Position numbers and translations under genes: made by a program
Notes under the pieces: model-generated
What the model saw: the letters and a program-made list of their open reading frames with translations, nothing else
Database searches by the model: none
Told to the model about the DNA's origin: nothing
Shown here: positions 43,937 to 53,330 of the stretch, piece after piece
How the letters are laid out: each line of letters starts with the position of its first letter
Position numbering within the stretch: position 1 is the stretch's first letter
Assembly: GCA_963733945.1 (NCBI GenBank)
Contig: CAVTFD010000011.1
Location: 186,001-250,000 of the forward strand
DNA: 64,000 nt
Direction of reading: 5' to 3'
Source: AP-15 sp963733945
Lineage (GTDB): Bacteria > Pseudomonadota > Alphaproteobacteria > ATCC43930 > CGMCC-115725

Positions 43937-45402
43937 CCCTTGCGGCGCTGGCCACCTTGCTGCGCCCGCTCGTGCACCGCCCGCGGCCGGGCAGCGGCGA
44001 CGAGGAAGCTGTCGCCGCACTGTTTCGCCGGCAGCTCGCCGAGACCGATGCCGAGTTGGCTCAGGGCCGGATTTCACCCGACCAGGCCGCTGTGGCGCGC
44101 ACCGAGATCACCCGGCGCATGCTGGCGGCGGCCGAGCGCGGCGACGCCGGGGCGGGAGCGGCGTTGGACGGCGGAGCGGAAACGTTCTGGCGGATCGGCG
44201 CGGCGATCGGCATAGCCGGGGTGCTGCCGGCGGCGGCGATCGCCGTCTACTATACCGTCGGCTTACCGGCGGCGATCGATCGGAGCGCCGCGATCGAGGC
44301 CGCCATTCCCCACGGCGCGGCCGAACTCGCCGCGGCCGCCGACCGCATCAAGGCGCATCTACAACAGACGCCCGGCGATCTCAAAGGTTGGACTCTGCTG
44401 GGCCGGACCCTGGCCGCGCTCGGCCGCTTCCCCGAAGCGCGCGAGGCCTACGCCCAGGCGATCGCCTTGGCGCCCGGCGAGACCAGCCTACACGCCGAAC
44501 TAGGTGAAGTCTTGCTGCTTGAAGCAGAGGGCACGGTGACGCCGGCCGCCGAGGCCGAGTTCGCCAAGGCGCCGGACGATCCACGCTCGCGCTACTACAG
44601 CGCCGAGGCAGCGCTGCAACATGGCGACAGCGGCGGCGCCAAGCAAAAATTGCAAGCGCTGCTGGCCGATGCACCGGCCGGCGCGCCGTGGCGCCAAACC
44701 GTGGCGGACAGCCTCGCCGAACTGATGCCGAAGGGGCCGGCAGCGGGGGCCGCGCCGGCTGTAGCGCCGCCCGGTCCGAGCGCGCAAGACATCGCCGCCG
44801 CCCGGGACATGTCGCCGGAACAGCGGCAGGCGATGATCCGCGGCATGGTCGAGCGCCTTGCCCAACGGCTCGAACAGCACCCGGACGACAAGGAAGACTG
44901 GGCACGGCTGGCCCATGCCTACGATGTGCTCGGCGAGCCCGACAAGGCACAAGCTGCTCGCGCCCGCGCAGCTGCGGCCGCGGCGGCGCCGCCGGAAGTG
45001 TTGCCGGAAGTGTTGCCGGAAGTGTTGCCGGATGACGCGACGGGATGGATCGCACGCGCCCGCTCTTATCAGGGGCTCGGTCGCACCGCGGATGCGCTCG
45101 CCGCCCTCAAGCAGGGAAACGCGCAATTCCCCGGCAATCTCCCGCTGCTCGAGGACTATATGAATGCGCTTTCCGTCGGGACCAAAGACGACAGGCCGAG
45201 CCCCGAACTCGTCGATCTGGCGACCCGGATCAACGCGCTCGACGGCAAAGAGCCGGACGCGTTGTGGTATCTGGGTCTGGCCGCAGCTAAAAGCGGCGAC
45301 GGCCTTCGGGCGGCAAGTTATTGGACAACGCTGCGAGACGAACTGTCTCCGGCCGACAGCCGGCGCGCTTTGGTGCAACGCAAGCTCGACGCGCTGCGTT
45401 GA
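43903..45402 (+). CDS. ccmI: Cytochrome c maturation TPR protein CcmI
   Basis: A 499-residue protein that holds the C-terminal helix of apocytochrome c for the CcmF/H complex. Two N-terminal membrane spans (WFWIGAGFLTLAALATLL and AAIGIAGVLPAAAIAVYYTV) bracket a cytoplasmic loop (FRRQLAETDAELAQGRIS is the family signature), then tetratricopeptide repeats follow, e.g. GWTLLGRTLAALGRFPEARE. A 12-base tandem repeat at about 44991-45035 gives PEVLPEVLPEVLP in the linker between TPR blocks, a probable slippage expansion. The start at 43903 is inside ccmH; this is normal coupling. hpnA follows after 52 bp. Confidence 0.9.
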   Translation: MVWFWIGAGFLTLAALATLLRPLVHRPRPGSGDEEAVAALFRRQLAETDAELAQGRISPDQAAVARTEITRRMLAAAERGDAGAGAALDGGAETFWRIGAAIGIAGVLPAAAIAVYYTVGLPAAIDRSAAIEAAIPHGAAELAAAADRIKAHLQQTPGDLKGWTLLGRTLAALGRFPEAREAYAQAIALAPGETSLHAELGEVLLLEAEGTVTPAAEAEFAKAPDDPRSRYYSAEAALQHGDSGGAKQKLQALLADAPAGAPWRQTVADSLAELMPKGPAAGAAPAVAPPGPSAQDIAAARDMSPEQRQAMIRGMVERLAQRLEQHPDDKEDWARLAHAYDVLGEPDKAQAARARAAAAAAAPPEVLPEVLPEVLPDDATGWIARARSYQGLGRTADALAALKQGNAQFPGNLPLLEDYMNALSVGTKDDRPSPELVDLATRINALDGKEPDALWYLGLAAAKSGDGLRAASYWTTLRDELSPADSRRALVQRKLDALR

Positions 45403-45454
45403 CCTCGACGCTGGCCTTCGCGCCGCCGCAGGCTCGGCGGGTCGGTGGATAGCG

Positions 45455-46456
45455 ATGTCGCTCGCGCCGGGTTTGTGCCTCGTTACCGGGGCGACCGGGT
45501 TCGTCGGGTCGGCCGTGGCACGCGCGCTGTTGCTCAAAGGTCATCAAGTGCGGGCGCTGGCGCGCCCTGGCGGCGACCGCCGCAACCTCGGCGGTCTATC
45601 CGTCGAAATCTCCGAGGGCGCGATGGAGGACCTGCCATCCCTCGCCCGCGCGGTCGCCGGCTGCCGGTATCTGTTCCACGTCGCTGCCGATTACCGGCTG
45701 TGGGTTCCCGACCCGGCCGCGATGTTCCACGCAAATGTCGACGGCACCCGCGACCTGATGACCGCAGCGCACGCCGCCGGTGTCGAGCGCATCGTCCATA
45801 CCAGTAGCGTCGCCACGATCGGTCTGGTTCCCGGCGGCCCGGCCGACGAAGAGACGCCGAGCCGGCTTGACGATATGATCGGGCCTTACAAGCGGTCAAA
45901 ATTCCTGGCCGAGGAGGCCGTTCGCCAGCTGATCGCCGAGCGCGGCCTGCCCGCTGTGATCGTCAACCCGTCGACGCCGGTCGGCCCGCGCGACCTCAAG
46001 CCGACGCCGACCGGGCGGCTGATCCTCGAAGCCGCACGCGGCCACCTGCCAGGCTTTGTCGACACCGGGCTCAATATCGTACATGTCGACGACGTCGCCG
46101 CCGGTCATCTCGCAGCGGCCGAAACCGGCCGGATCGGTGACCGCTATATTCTCGGCGGCGAAAACATGGCGCTGGCCGAGATCCTAGCCGAGGTTGCCGG
46201 TGCGGTCGGCCGACGGCCGCCGCGCCTCAAAATCCCGTATGCGGTGGCGTTCACGGTTGCCGTCGGAGCCAGCTTGATGGCGCGGGTGACCGGCCGTGAG
46301 CCTTTTACCACGCTCGACGGGGTTCGCATGGCCAGAAGGAAGATGTATTTTTCGTCTGTGAAAGCCTCGCGCGAACTCGGCTATCGGCCGCGGCCGGCGC
46401 ACGAGGCCATTGTCGACGCTGTCGGCTGGTTCGCGGCGAATGGGTATCTGAGATGA
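45455..46456 (+). CDS. hpnA: Hopanoid-associated NAD-dependent sugar epimerase HpnA
   Basis: A 333-residue extended short-chain dehydrogenase. The NAD site is VTGATGFVGSAV, and the catalytic YxxxK is GPYKRSKFLAEE, with STPVGPRDLKPTPTGRLI and VHVDDVAAGHL typical of HpnA. The biochemical step of HpnA in hopanoid synthesis is not established; it is found at the start of many hpn clusters. The stop overlaps the hpnC start by four bases. It lies 52 bp after ccmI, so it could share that transcript. Confidence 0.92.
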   Translation: MSLAPGLCLVTGATGFVGSAVARALLLKGHQVRALARPGGDRRNLGGLSVEISEGAMEDLPSLARAVAGCRYLFHVAADYRLWVPDPAAMFHANVDGTRDLMTAAHAAGVERIVHTSSVATIGLVPGGPADEETPSRLDDMIGPYKRSKFLAEEAVRQLIAERGLPAVIVNPSTPVGPRDLKPTPTGRLILEAARGHLPGFVDTGLNIVHVDDVAAGHLAAAETGRIGDRYILGGENMALAEILAEVAGAVGRRPPRLKIPYAVAFTVAVGASLMARVTGREPFTTLDGVRMARRKMYFSSVKASRELGYRPRPAHEAIVDAVGWFAANGYLR

Positions 46457-47319
46457 TTGCGGCGGCAGCGCCGGAGACGCAAGACCGCGAGATCGTCGAG
46501 ACGCCATCGGGCAAGTGGCGCGACGGCGAGAATTTCCCGGTCGGGTCCTTGCTGATTCGACGCGATTTGCGTGTGCATGTCCATGCCTTCTACCGCTTTG
46601 CCCGCAATGCCGACGACATCGCCGACAACCCCGAGCTTTGCGCCGCCGAGAAAATCCGCCGGCTCGATCGCATGGCGGCGGTGCTCGGCGGCGCTCCGGG
46701 CGACGATTCGCCAGCCGCTTCGGCGATGCGCCAAAGCTTGGCTGCGACTGGCATGACAGCGCAGCACTGCAACGACGTTTTGCGCGCCTTCCGCCAGGAT
46801 GCCGAGAAGCGACGCTATCGGGACTGGGACGAGCTGATGGAATACTGCCGCTATTCGGCCTCGCCGGTCGGGCGGCAATTGCTCGATCTGCATCGCGAAA
46901 GCCGCGAGACCTGGCCCTCCTCGGACGCGTTGTGCTCGGCATTGCAGGTGCTCAACCACCTGCAGGATTGCGCGGAGGATTACCGCCTACTCGACCGGGT
47001 CTACCTGCCGACGGCCGATCTTGCTGCGGCCGGAACCGACGTCACAGCGCTGAAGGCGGAGGAATCGAACCCGGCGCTGCGCCGGGTGTTCGACACCCTG
47101 CTCGACCGGACCTCCAATCTCGTCGACGCCGCGCGCGGGCTGGCGCCGCGCGTCGCGGCGCCGGGTTTGCGCTGTGAATGCGCGGTCATCACCGAGCTGG
47201 CGGCGCGCCTGTTGCACCGGCTGCAGCGCGGCGACCCACTGGCCGCCCGGGTGGGGCTCGGCAAAACCGATTTCCTCGCGGCTTTTCTGTTCGGCGCCCT
47301 GCGTGGGATCCGCTGGTGA
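46453..47319 (+). CDS. hpnC: Squalene synthase HpnC (hydroxysqualene synthase)
   Basis: A 288-residue trans-isoprenyl diphosphate synthase-fold enzyme that, with HpnD, converts farnesyl diphosphate through presqualene diphosphate to hydroxysqualene. HpnC performs the second step. Two acidic magnesium-binding motifs are seen, ARNADDIADNPE at about residues 50-61 and HLQDCAEDYRLLDRVYLP at about 172-189. Its start is in the hpnA stop (ATGA) and its stop in the hpnD start (GTGA). Confidence 0.95.
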   Translation: MIAAAAPETQDREIVETPSGKWRDGENFPVGSLLIRRDLRVHVHAFYRFARNADDIADNPELCAAEKIRRLDRMAAVLGGAPGDDSPAASAMRQSLAATGMTAQHCNDVLRAFRQDAEKRRYRDWDELMEYCRYSASPVGRQLLDLHRESRETWPSSDALCSALQVLNHLQDCAEDYRLLDRVYLPTADLAAAGTDVTALKAEESNPALRRVFDTLLDRTSNLVDAARGLAPRVAAPGLRCECAVITELAARLLHRLQRGDPLAARVGLGKTDFLAAFLFGALRGIRW

Positions 47320-48194
47320 GCGACGCAGCGTTCGGCACCGTCGTGGATCAAGTGGGCGACGACGCGCTGCGCCAAACCATCCGCAACCGGGTCGCGGCGG
47401 CCGGAACCTCGTTCTATTGGGCGATGCGGCTGTTGCCCCGCGAGCGCCGCAACGGCATGTACGCGGTTTACGCCTGGTGCCGCGAGGTTGACGATATTGC
47501 CGACGGCGAGCGGCCGGTCGCGCACAAGCTCGCGGCGCTGGCCGCGTGGCGCGACGAAATCGAGGCCCTCTATGTCGGGCGGCCAAACCATCTCGTCGCG
47601 CGTGCGCTGCATGAGCCGATGCGGTGTTATCGGCTGCGTCGAGAGGATTTTCTCTCCGTCATCGACGGCATGGAGATGGATGCCCGCGAGGACATCCGAG
47701 CCCCGGATCTCGCCACGCTCGATCTTTATTGCGCCCGGGTCGCGAGCGCGGTTGGTCACCTTTCGGTCCATATTTTTGGCGACACAAGCGAAGCGGCGCA
47801 TCGCGTCGCAGATTCGCTCGGGCGGGCATTGCAGTTGACCAACATTCTGCGCGATCTCGACGAGGATGCCCGCCGCGGACGGGTCTATTTGCCGCGCGAG
47901 ATCCTGGAGCGCCACGGGGTTTACAATGCCGATCCGATTGCGGTGCTGCGCCATCCCTCATTGCCGGCAGCCTGCCGTGAGCTGGCGGCGATTGCCGAAA
48001 CGCATTTTCGCGACAGCGCGCGGGCCATGACACAATGCCGTCGCCGGGCGATGCGCCCTGCGGCGGTGATGGGGGCCGTTTACCAGGCGACCCTGCAACA
48101 ACTGTTGCGCGGGGAGTGGCGCCACCCGGCCGCGCGGCTGAGCCTGCCGAAACCGCTGAAGCTCTGGCTGGTTCTGCGCCACGGTCTTGTATGA
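47316..48194 (+). CDS. hpnD: Presqualene diphosphate synthase HpnD
   Basis: A 292-residue paralogue of HpnC; it condenses two farnesyl diphosphates to presqualene diphosphate. The first acidic motif is WCREVDDIADGE and the second NILRDLDEDARRGRVYLP. The start is the GTG at 47316, overlapping the hpnC stop, as the family sequence begins there; the frame extends upstream into hpnC. The stop overlaps hpnE by four bases, so hpnC-D-E are tightly coupled. Confidence 0.95.
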   Translation: MSDAAFGTVVDQVGDDALRQTIRNRVAAAGTSFYWAMRLLPRERRNGMYAVYAWCREVDDIADGERPVAHKLAALAAWRDEIEALYVGRPNHLVARALHEPMRCYRLRREDFLSVIDGMEMDAREDIRAPDLATLDLYCARVASAVGHLSVHIFGDTSEAAHRVADSLGRALQLTNILRDLDEDARRGRVYLPREILERHGVYNADPIAVLRHPSLPAACRELAAIAETHFRDSARAMTQCRRRAMRPAAVMGAVYQATLQQLLRGEWRHPAARLSLPKPLKLWLVLRHGLV

Positions 48195-49531
48195 GTGGCG
48201 CCGTGCATATCGTCGGCGCCGGTTTGGCCGGCCTGGCAGCCGCGGTCGCCTTGGCGGCAGAGGGATGCCGGGTGCGGCTCTACGAAGCAAGCGCGCATGC
48301 CGGCGGCCGATGCCGTTCCTATTTCGACGACGAGCTCGGCTGCCGCGTCGACAATGGCAACCATCTGCTGCTAGCGGGAAACCGCCGGGCGCTCGACTAT
48401 CTCGAACGGATCGGCGCACGCGACACACTGGAGGGGCCGGAGGATACCGTCTTTGCGTTCGTCGACGCTCAGACCGGGCAGCGCTGGAGTGTGCGGCCGA
48501 ATCGAGGGGTCGTGCCCTGGTGGATTTTCCGGCGCGGTAGACGAGTCCCGTACACCCGTGCGGCTGACTACCTCGGAGCGCTCGCGCTGTGCTGGGTCGG
48601 CCCGACGGCTACGGTCAGCGAGGTGCTGGATCGCCGCCGGCGGCTTTTCCGCAGGCTATGGGAGCCGCTTGCCGTCGCTGCTTTGAATACCGCTGTCGAG
48701 CGCGCGTCTTCCCGGCTGTTTTGGCGTATTTTGGTCGAGACGCTTGGCCGCGGCGGGGCGGCATGCCGGCCGCTGGTGCCGCGCGAGGGGCTTTCAGAGA
48801 CGTTTGTCGATCCGGCGCTTGCTGTCTTGCGCGCACGCGGCGCCGAGATCCGCTTTGGCGCCAGGCTCCGCGCGTTGAACTTCGGCCCGGATCACGTCTC
48901 GGGGCTGGTGTTCGAAGCGGACGCAATCGAGATCGGCCGCAATGATCGTGTGATCCTCGCCGTGCCGGCGGCTGTTGCCGGACGGCTCGTGCCGTCACTG
49001 ATCGTGCCCGACGCCTTTTCCCCAATCATCAATGCTCACTTCCGGTGCGCGGCGCCGCCTGGTTCGCCGCTGTTTGTCGGCGTCGTCGACGGCGCCGCAC
49101 AATGGATCTTTCGCAAGCATGGGGTATTGTCGGTAACGGTCAGCGCCGCCGACCGCGTCATCGACCTCCCAGCTGACGCGTTGCGCGAGATGCTGTGGCG
49201 CGATGTGGCGTTGGGCTATCGGCTTCCCACATTTCCGATACCGGCGGCGCGAATCGTCAAGGAGAGGCGGGCGACGTTTCTCGCCAGCCCGGAACAACTG
49301 CGACGCCGGCCAGGGGCGACGACGCGCTGGCAGCAGCTTTTGCTTGCCGGCGATTACACGGATACCGGCTTGCCGGCGACGATCGAAGGCGCTATCGGGT
49401 CGGGGTTTGCTGCGGCGCGGCGGGCGCTGGCCCGCGGCCATGCAGAGCCCCGGCCAGCGGCCAGCGGCGGCGACATCGTTACCGAAACGACCATTGGGAC
49501 CGACAAAGAGCGTCAGCGTATTCTTTCATGA
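48191..49531 (+). CDS. hpnE: Hydroxysqualene dehydroxylase HpnE
   Basis: A 446-residue FAD-dependent amine-oxidase-like enzyme that reduces hydroxysqualene to squalene. The dinucleotide site is VHIVGAGLAGLAAAVALA at the N-terminus, then AGGRCRSY and the C-terminal FAD-contact region LLLAGDYTDTGLPATIEGA. The C-terminal 35 residues are a polar tail outside the conserved domain. ATGA overlaps tie it to hpnD upstream and shc downstream. Confidence 0.94.
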   Translation: MSGAVHIVGAGLAGLAAAVALAAEGCRVRLYEASAHAGGRCRSYFDDELGCRVDNGNHLLLAGNRRALDYLERIGARDTLEGPEDTVFAFVDAQTGQRWSVRPNRGVVPWWIFRRGRRVPYTRAADYLGALALCWVGPTATVSEVLDRRRRLFRRLWEPLAVAALNTAVERASSRLFWRILVETLGRGGAACRPLVPREGLSETFVDPALAVLRARGAEIRFGARLRALNFGPDHVSGLVFEADAIEIGRNDRVILAVPAAVAGRLVPSLIVPDAFSPIINAHFRCAAPPGSPLFVGVVDGAAQWIFRKHGVLSVTVSAADRVIDLPADALREMLWRDVALGYRLPTFPIPAARIVKERRATFLASPEQLRRRPGATTRWQQLLLAGDYTDTGLPATIEGAIGSGFAAARRALARGHAEPRPAASGGDIVTETTIGTDKERQRILS

Positions 49532-51498
49532 ACAGCGCAATAAACGAGCAAGCGGCGGTCGCGAAATACCCTGTCGCCGCCGGACGGGAGACCGACGAGC
49601 TCGGTCAGGCGATCACCCGCGCCGCGGCGTCGCTGCTGGCGCTGCAGCATGCCGATGGCCACTGGGTCTTCGAACTCGAAGCCGACGCGACGATCCCCTC
49701 CGAATACATTCTGCTGCAGCATTACCTCGGCCGAAGCGAGCCCGAGCTTCAGACAAAAATCGCGCGGTTCGTGCGCGCCCAGCAAGGCGAGGACGGCGGC
49801 TGGCCACTCTTTCACGGCGGCGCGCTCGATGTCAGCTGTTCGGTCAAGGCCTATTTTGCGCTGAAGGCGGCTGGCGATCCGATCGACGCACCGCACATGG
49901 CGCGCGCCCGCACCGCGATCCTGGCGCAAGGCGGCGCGCGGCGCTGCAATGTGTTCACCCGCATCATGCTCGCCCTGTTCGGCGAGGTGCCGTGGCGGGC
50001 GGTTCCGGTCATGCCGGTCGAAATCATGCTGTTGCCCGGATGGTCGCCGTTTCACATCGGCAAGGTCGCCTATTGGTCGCGCACCGTTCTGGTACCGCTG
50101 CTGGTGCTGATGGCGCTGCGGCCCCGCGCCCGCAACCCGCGAGGCATCACAATCCGCGAGTTGTTCGTCGAACCGCCCAAATCAGTGCGCGATTGGATCG
50201 CCGGACCGACCGCATCGCCGCTGGCGACGGCTTTCGGCCTGCTTGACCGGGTGCTGCGTGCGGTCGAGCCGTGGTTTCCGGCGGGGCCGCGTCGACGCGC
50301 AATCGCCAAGGCGGTTGCCTTTGTGACCGAGCGACTCAACGGTGAAGACGGTCTTGGCGGGATTTTCCCGGCGATGGCGAACTCCTTGATGATGTTCGGC
50401 TGTCTGGGGTATCCCCGCGATCATCCCGATTGGCTGACCGCCGCATCCGCGATCGACAAGCTTATCGTCCACGATGGCGAGCGCTGTTATTGCCAACCCT
50501 GCCTGTCTCCGGTCTGGGACACGGCGCTGGCCTGCCACGCGCTGCTGGACGCGGATGACCAGCGACTAGACTCCGCGGTTGGGCGGGCGCTTGACTGGCT
50601 CGCGGAAAAGCAGGTGCGGGAGGTGGTCGGCGATTGGGCAATGAGCCGCTCAGGCTTGCAGCCCGGCGGGTGGGCCTTCCAATATGAGAACCCCTATTAC
50701 CCCGATGTCGACGACACCGCCGCTGTCGCCCTGGCGCTCGATCGTTTTGATCGTGAACAGTATCGGCCCGCCATCGAACGGGCAGGCGAATGGATCATCG
50801 GCATGCAGAGCCGCAACGGCGGGTGGGGCTCTTTCGACGCCGACAATACGCATTATTACTTGAACCACATTCCATTTGCCGATCACGGCGCGCTGCTCGA
50901 CCCGCCAACCGCCGATGTCAGCGCCCGGTGCCTCGGGTTACTCGCCCAACTCGGCTACGGTGCCGACCACCCCACCGTCGCCGCTGCCATCGCCTTTCTG
51001 TGGCGCGAGCAGGAAGCCGACGGCAGCTGGTTCGGACGCTGGGGAACCAACTACATCTACGGGACCTGGTCGGTACTCGCCGCCGTCAACGCTGCCGGCA
51101 TCGATCCCTCGGCACCGGAAATCCGCCGCGCCGTCGGATGGTTGCTGGCCCGGCAGGGTGCGGACGGCGGTTGGGGCGAAGCCGAGGACTCGTACTGGCC
51201 GAGCATGCTGCGAGGCGAGGCGGGCTATACCACGTCCTCCCAGACGGCATGGGCGCTGCTCGCTCTGATGGCCGCAGGCGAGGTCCGCAACCCTGCGGTG
51301 GCGCGCGGCATCGCCTATTTGATTGCGACCCAGAACTCGAACGGAAGTTGGGATGAGCCGTGGTTCACCGCAGTTGGTTTTCCGCGCGTGTTTTTTCTGC
51401 GCTATCACGGCTACCCTGCCTATTTCCCACTGTGGGCCTTGGCCCGTTACCGCCGTCTGATGAACGGGAATTCGGCCCGGGTGCCGTTCGGCATTTGA
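49528..51498 (+). CDS. shc: Squalene-hopene cyclase
   Basis: A 656-residue monotopic membrane cyclase that folds squalene into hopene/hopanol in one step. The catalytic DxDD acid motif is D393-V-D395-D396 (PDVDDTA). QW structural repeats occur throughout, e.g. QQGEDGGWPLF, QSRNGGWGSFD, QEADGSWFGRWG, QGADGGWGEAE and QNSNGSWDEPW. The start at 49528 overlaps the hpnE stop. This is hpnF in hopanoid nomenclature. Confidence 0.97.
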   Translation: MNSAINEQAAVAKYPVAAGRETDELGQAITRAAASLLALQHADGHWVFELEADATIPSEYILLQHYLGRSEPELQTKIARFVRAQQGEDGGWPLFHGGALDVSCSVKAYFALKAAGDPIDAPHMARARTAILAQGGARRCNVFTRIMLALFGEVPWRAVPVMPVEIMLLPGWSPFHIGKVAYWSRTVLVPLLVLMALRPRARNPRGITIRELFVEPPKSVRDWIAGPTASPLATAFGLLDRVLRAVEPWFPAGPRRRAIAKAVAFVTERLNGEDGLGGIFPAMANSLMMFGCLGYPRDHPDWLTAASAIDKLIVHDGERCYCQPCLSPVWDTALACHALLDADDQRLDSAVGRALDWLAEKQVREVVGDWAMSRSGLQPGGWAFQYENPYYPDVDDTAAVALALDRFDREQYRPAIERAGEWIIGMQSRNGGWGSFDADNTHYYLNHIPFADHGALLDPPTADVSARCLGLLAQLGYGADHPTVAAAIAFLWREQEADGSWFGRWGTNYIYGTWSVLAAVNAAGIDPSAPEIRRAVGWLLARQGADGGWGEAEDSYWPSMLRGEAGYTTSSQTAWALLALMAAGEVRNPAVARGIAYLIATQNSNGSWDEPWFTAVGFPRVFFLRYHGYPAYFPLWALARYRRLMNGNSARVPFGI

Positions 51499-51513
51499 GC
51501 CCTGGGTAGGGCT

Positions 51514-52197
51514 TTGCTCGAGACGACAGGATCGGCCGCTGCGTTCTGCATCTGCGGACTCGCGGCGGAAGCAAAGATCGGGCGCGCCGCAGGTTTTTCG
51601 GTCATGGTCGGCGCCGGGGATCGGAGCCGGACAATCACGCTCGTCGAAAGGGCGGTCCGGCAGGCGAATTGTCTGATCAGTTTCGGCCTTGCCGGCGGGC
51701 TCGCGCCCGAGCTGCGGACGGGTGGCGTGATCGTCTCGACGAATGTGATCACAGCCGACAAACGGTGGTGGGCACAGAAGCAGTTTCGCGACCGCATCGC
51801 CGATTTCGCTCGCGGCATCGGCGCGCTGGAAGGCCCGGTGCTTGGGGCTCCAGCCATTCTGGCGACAGCTGCCCAAAAAAGTCGGGCATGGAACGAGACC
51901 CGGGCGGTCGCGGTCGATCTCGAGAGCGACATCGTCGCCCAGATCGCCACTTCGGCGGGTATGCCGTTCGTTGTCTTGCGCTCAATCGCCGACGCGGCTT
52001 ATCGCGAGCTGCCGCCTGCGGCGCTGATCCCGCTTTCGGAGGGAGGAACGCCGAGGCTCGCGCGGGTACTCGCATCGGTGCTGCACCAACCCCGACAGCT
52101 CGCGAGCCTGGTTGGGCTGGCGCGCGAGGTTCGGACGGCACAGTTGGCCCTAGCCGGACCCGCCCGCGCCCTGCACGCGCTCCTGGCTGCTGGCTAG
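51514..52197 (+). CDS. hpnG: Adenosylhopane nucleosidase/phosphorylase HpnG
   Basis: A 227-residue member of the purine nucleoside phosphorylase/MTA-nucleosidase family. In hopanoid synthesis HpnG removes adenine from adenosylhopane to form ribosylhopane. The core ISFGLAGGLAPELRTGGVIV and AVDLESDIVAQIA (catalytic/ribose-binding glutamate) with LRSIADAAYRELPP fit the family. A TTG at 51514 is used, 15 bp after shc with GGGTAGGG between. Its last 48 bases overlap the end of the convergent hpnH gene. Confidence 0.9.
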   Translation: MLETTGSAAAFCICGLAAEAKIGRAAGFSVMVGAGDRSRTITLVERAVRQANCLISFGLAGGLAPELRTGGVIVSTNVITADKRWWAQKQFRDRIADFARGIGALEGPVLGAPAILATAAQKSRAWNETRAVAVDLESDIVAQIATSAGMPFVVLRSIADAAYRELPPAALIPLSEGGTPRLARVLASVLHQPRQLASLVGLAREVRTAQLALAGPARALHALLAAG

Positions 52198-53292
52198 CCG
52201 CTCCATCGCGTCGGCGACATGGCGGGCGAGCACATATTCGGCCGGGCGCTGCCGGTCGAGCGAGATTTCCGGCGCCATATCGCCTTCGGTGCGTAGGCCA
52301 CGCAGCGCCACCGCCGCCGCTTTTAGCGGGTGCCGCACCGTATCCATAACCGCCGTCGCCTCGTAGCCGCTGTGAACCATGCAATCGGCGCATTTTTCAT
52401 AATTGCCGGTGCCGTATGCGTCCCAATCGGTTTCGTCCATTAGCTCCTTGAAGGTCTTGGCATAGCCCTCGCCGAGCAGATAGCACGGGCGCTGCCAGCC
52501 AAAGAAATTGCGCGTCGGATTGCCCCACGGCGTGCAGTGGTACGATTGATTGCCAGCGAGAAAATCGAGGAACAGGCTCGACTGGTTGAACGACCAGCTG
52601 CGGCGGCGGCGCGCGAAGATGGCGCGGAACAGTTCCTTGGTGCGTCGGCGATTTAGAAAATGCTCCTGGTCGGGCGCCCGTTCATAGGCGTAACCGGGCG
52701 ACACCGTGATCCCGTCTAGGCCGATCTCGCTGACCCGATCAAAGAACCGGGCAACACGCTCCGGATCGGCGTTATCGAACAGGGTGGCGTTGATGTTGAC
52801 GCGGAAGCCGCGGGATTTCGCCAGCGTGATCGCGGCGACGGCGCGGTCGTAGACCCCGTCCTGGCATACCGAGCGGTCATGCTCCTCGCGGTCGCCATCG
52901 AGATGTATGGTCCAGGCGAAATAAGGGTTGGGCTGGAACTGATCGAGCTTTTTTTCGAGCAGCAGCGCGTTGGTGCACAGGTAGACGAATTTCTTCCGTG
53001 CGGTAATGCGTTGTGCGATCTCGGCAATGTCGCGGTGCAAGAGCGGCTCGCCGCCGGCGAGGACCACGATCGGGGCGCCGCATTCGTCGACCGCGCCGAG
53101 GCATTCGGCGATGCTGAGCCGCTGATTGAGGATTGCGTCGGGATAGTCGATCTTGCCGCAACCGGCGCAAGCAAGGTTGCAGCGGAACAACGGCTCCAAC
53201 ATCAGCACCAGCGGGTAGCGTTCGACCCCGCGCAGATGACGCCCGAGCACATAGGCCCCGACCCGAATCGTTTGGCGCAACGGAATGGCCAC
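52150..53292 (-). CDS. hpnH: Adenosyl-hopene transferase HpnH (radical SAM)
   Basis: A 380-residue radical SAM enzyme that couples the 5'-deoxyadenosyl radical to hopene, starting the C35 side chain. The iron-sulfur motif is C38-x3-C42-x2-C45 (RCNLACAGCGK), and VLAGGEPLLH follows. The SPASM-like/DUF3463 C-terminal segment has HCTPWGNPTRNFFGWQRPCYLL and KCADCMVHSGYEA. The start at 53292 is 38 bp downstream of ispH, so they are co-transcribed. Confidence 0.95.
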   Translation of the reverse strand: MAIPLRQTIRVGAYVLGRHLRGVERYPLVLMLEPLFRCNLACAGCGKIDYPDAILNQRLSIAECLGAVDECGAPIVVLAGGEPLLHRDIAEIAQRITARKKFVYLCTNALLLEKKLDQFQPNPYFAWTIHLDGDREEHDRSVCQDGVYDRAVAAITLAKSRGFRVNINATLFDNADPERVARFFDRVSEIGLDGITVSPGYAYERAPDQEHFLNRRRTKELFRAIFARRRRSWSFNQSSLFLDFLAGNQSYHCTPWGNPTRNFFGWQRPCYLLGEGYAKTFKELMDETDWDAYGTGNYEKCADCMVHSGYEATAVMDTVRHPLKAAAVALRGLRTEGDMAPEISLDRQRPAEYVLARHVADAMERLASSQERVQGAGGSG

Positions 53293-53330
53293 AGTAGACC
53301 CTCGTTACAGAGTGGGATGCCGAGCTGGCA

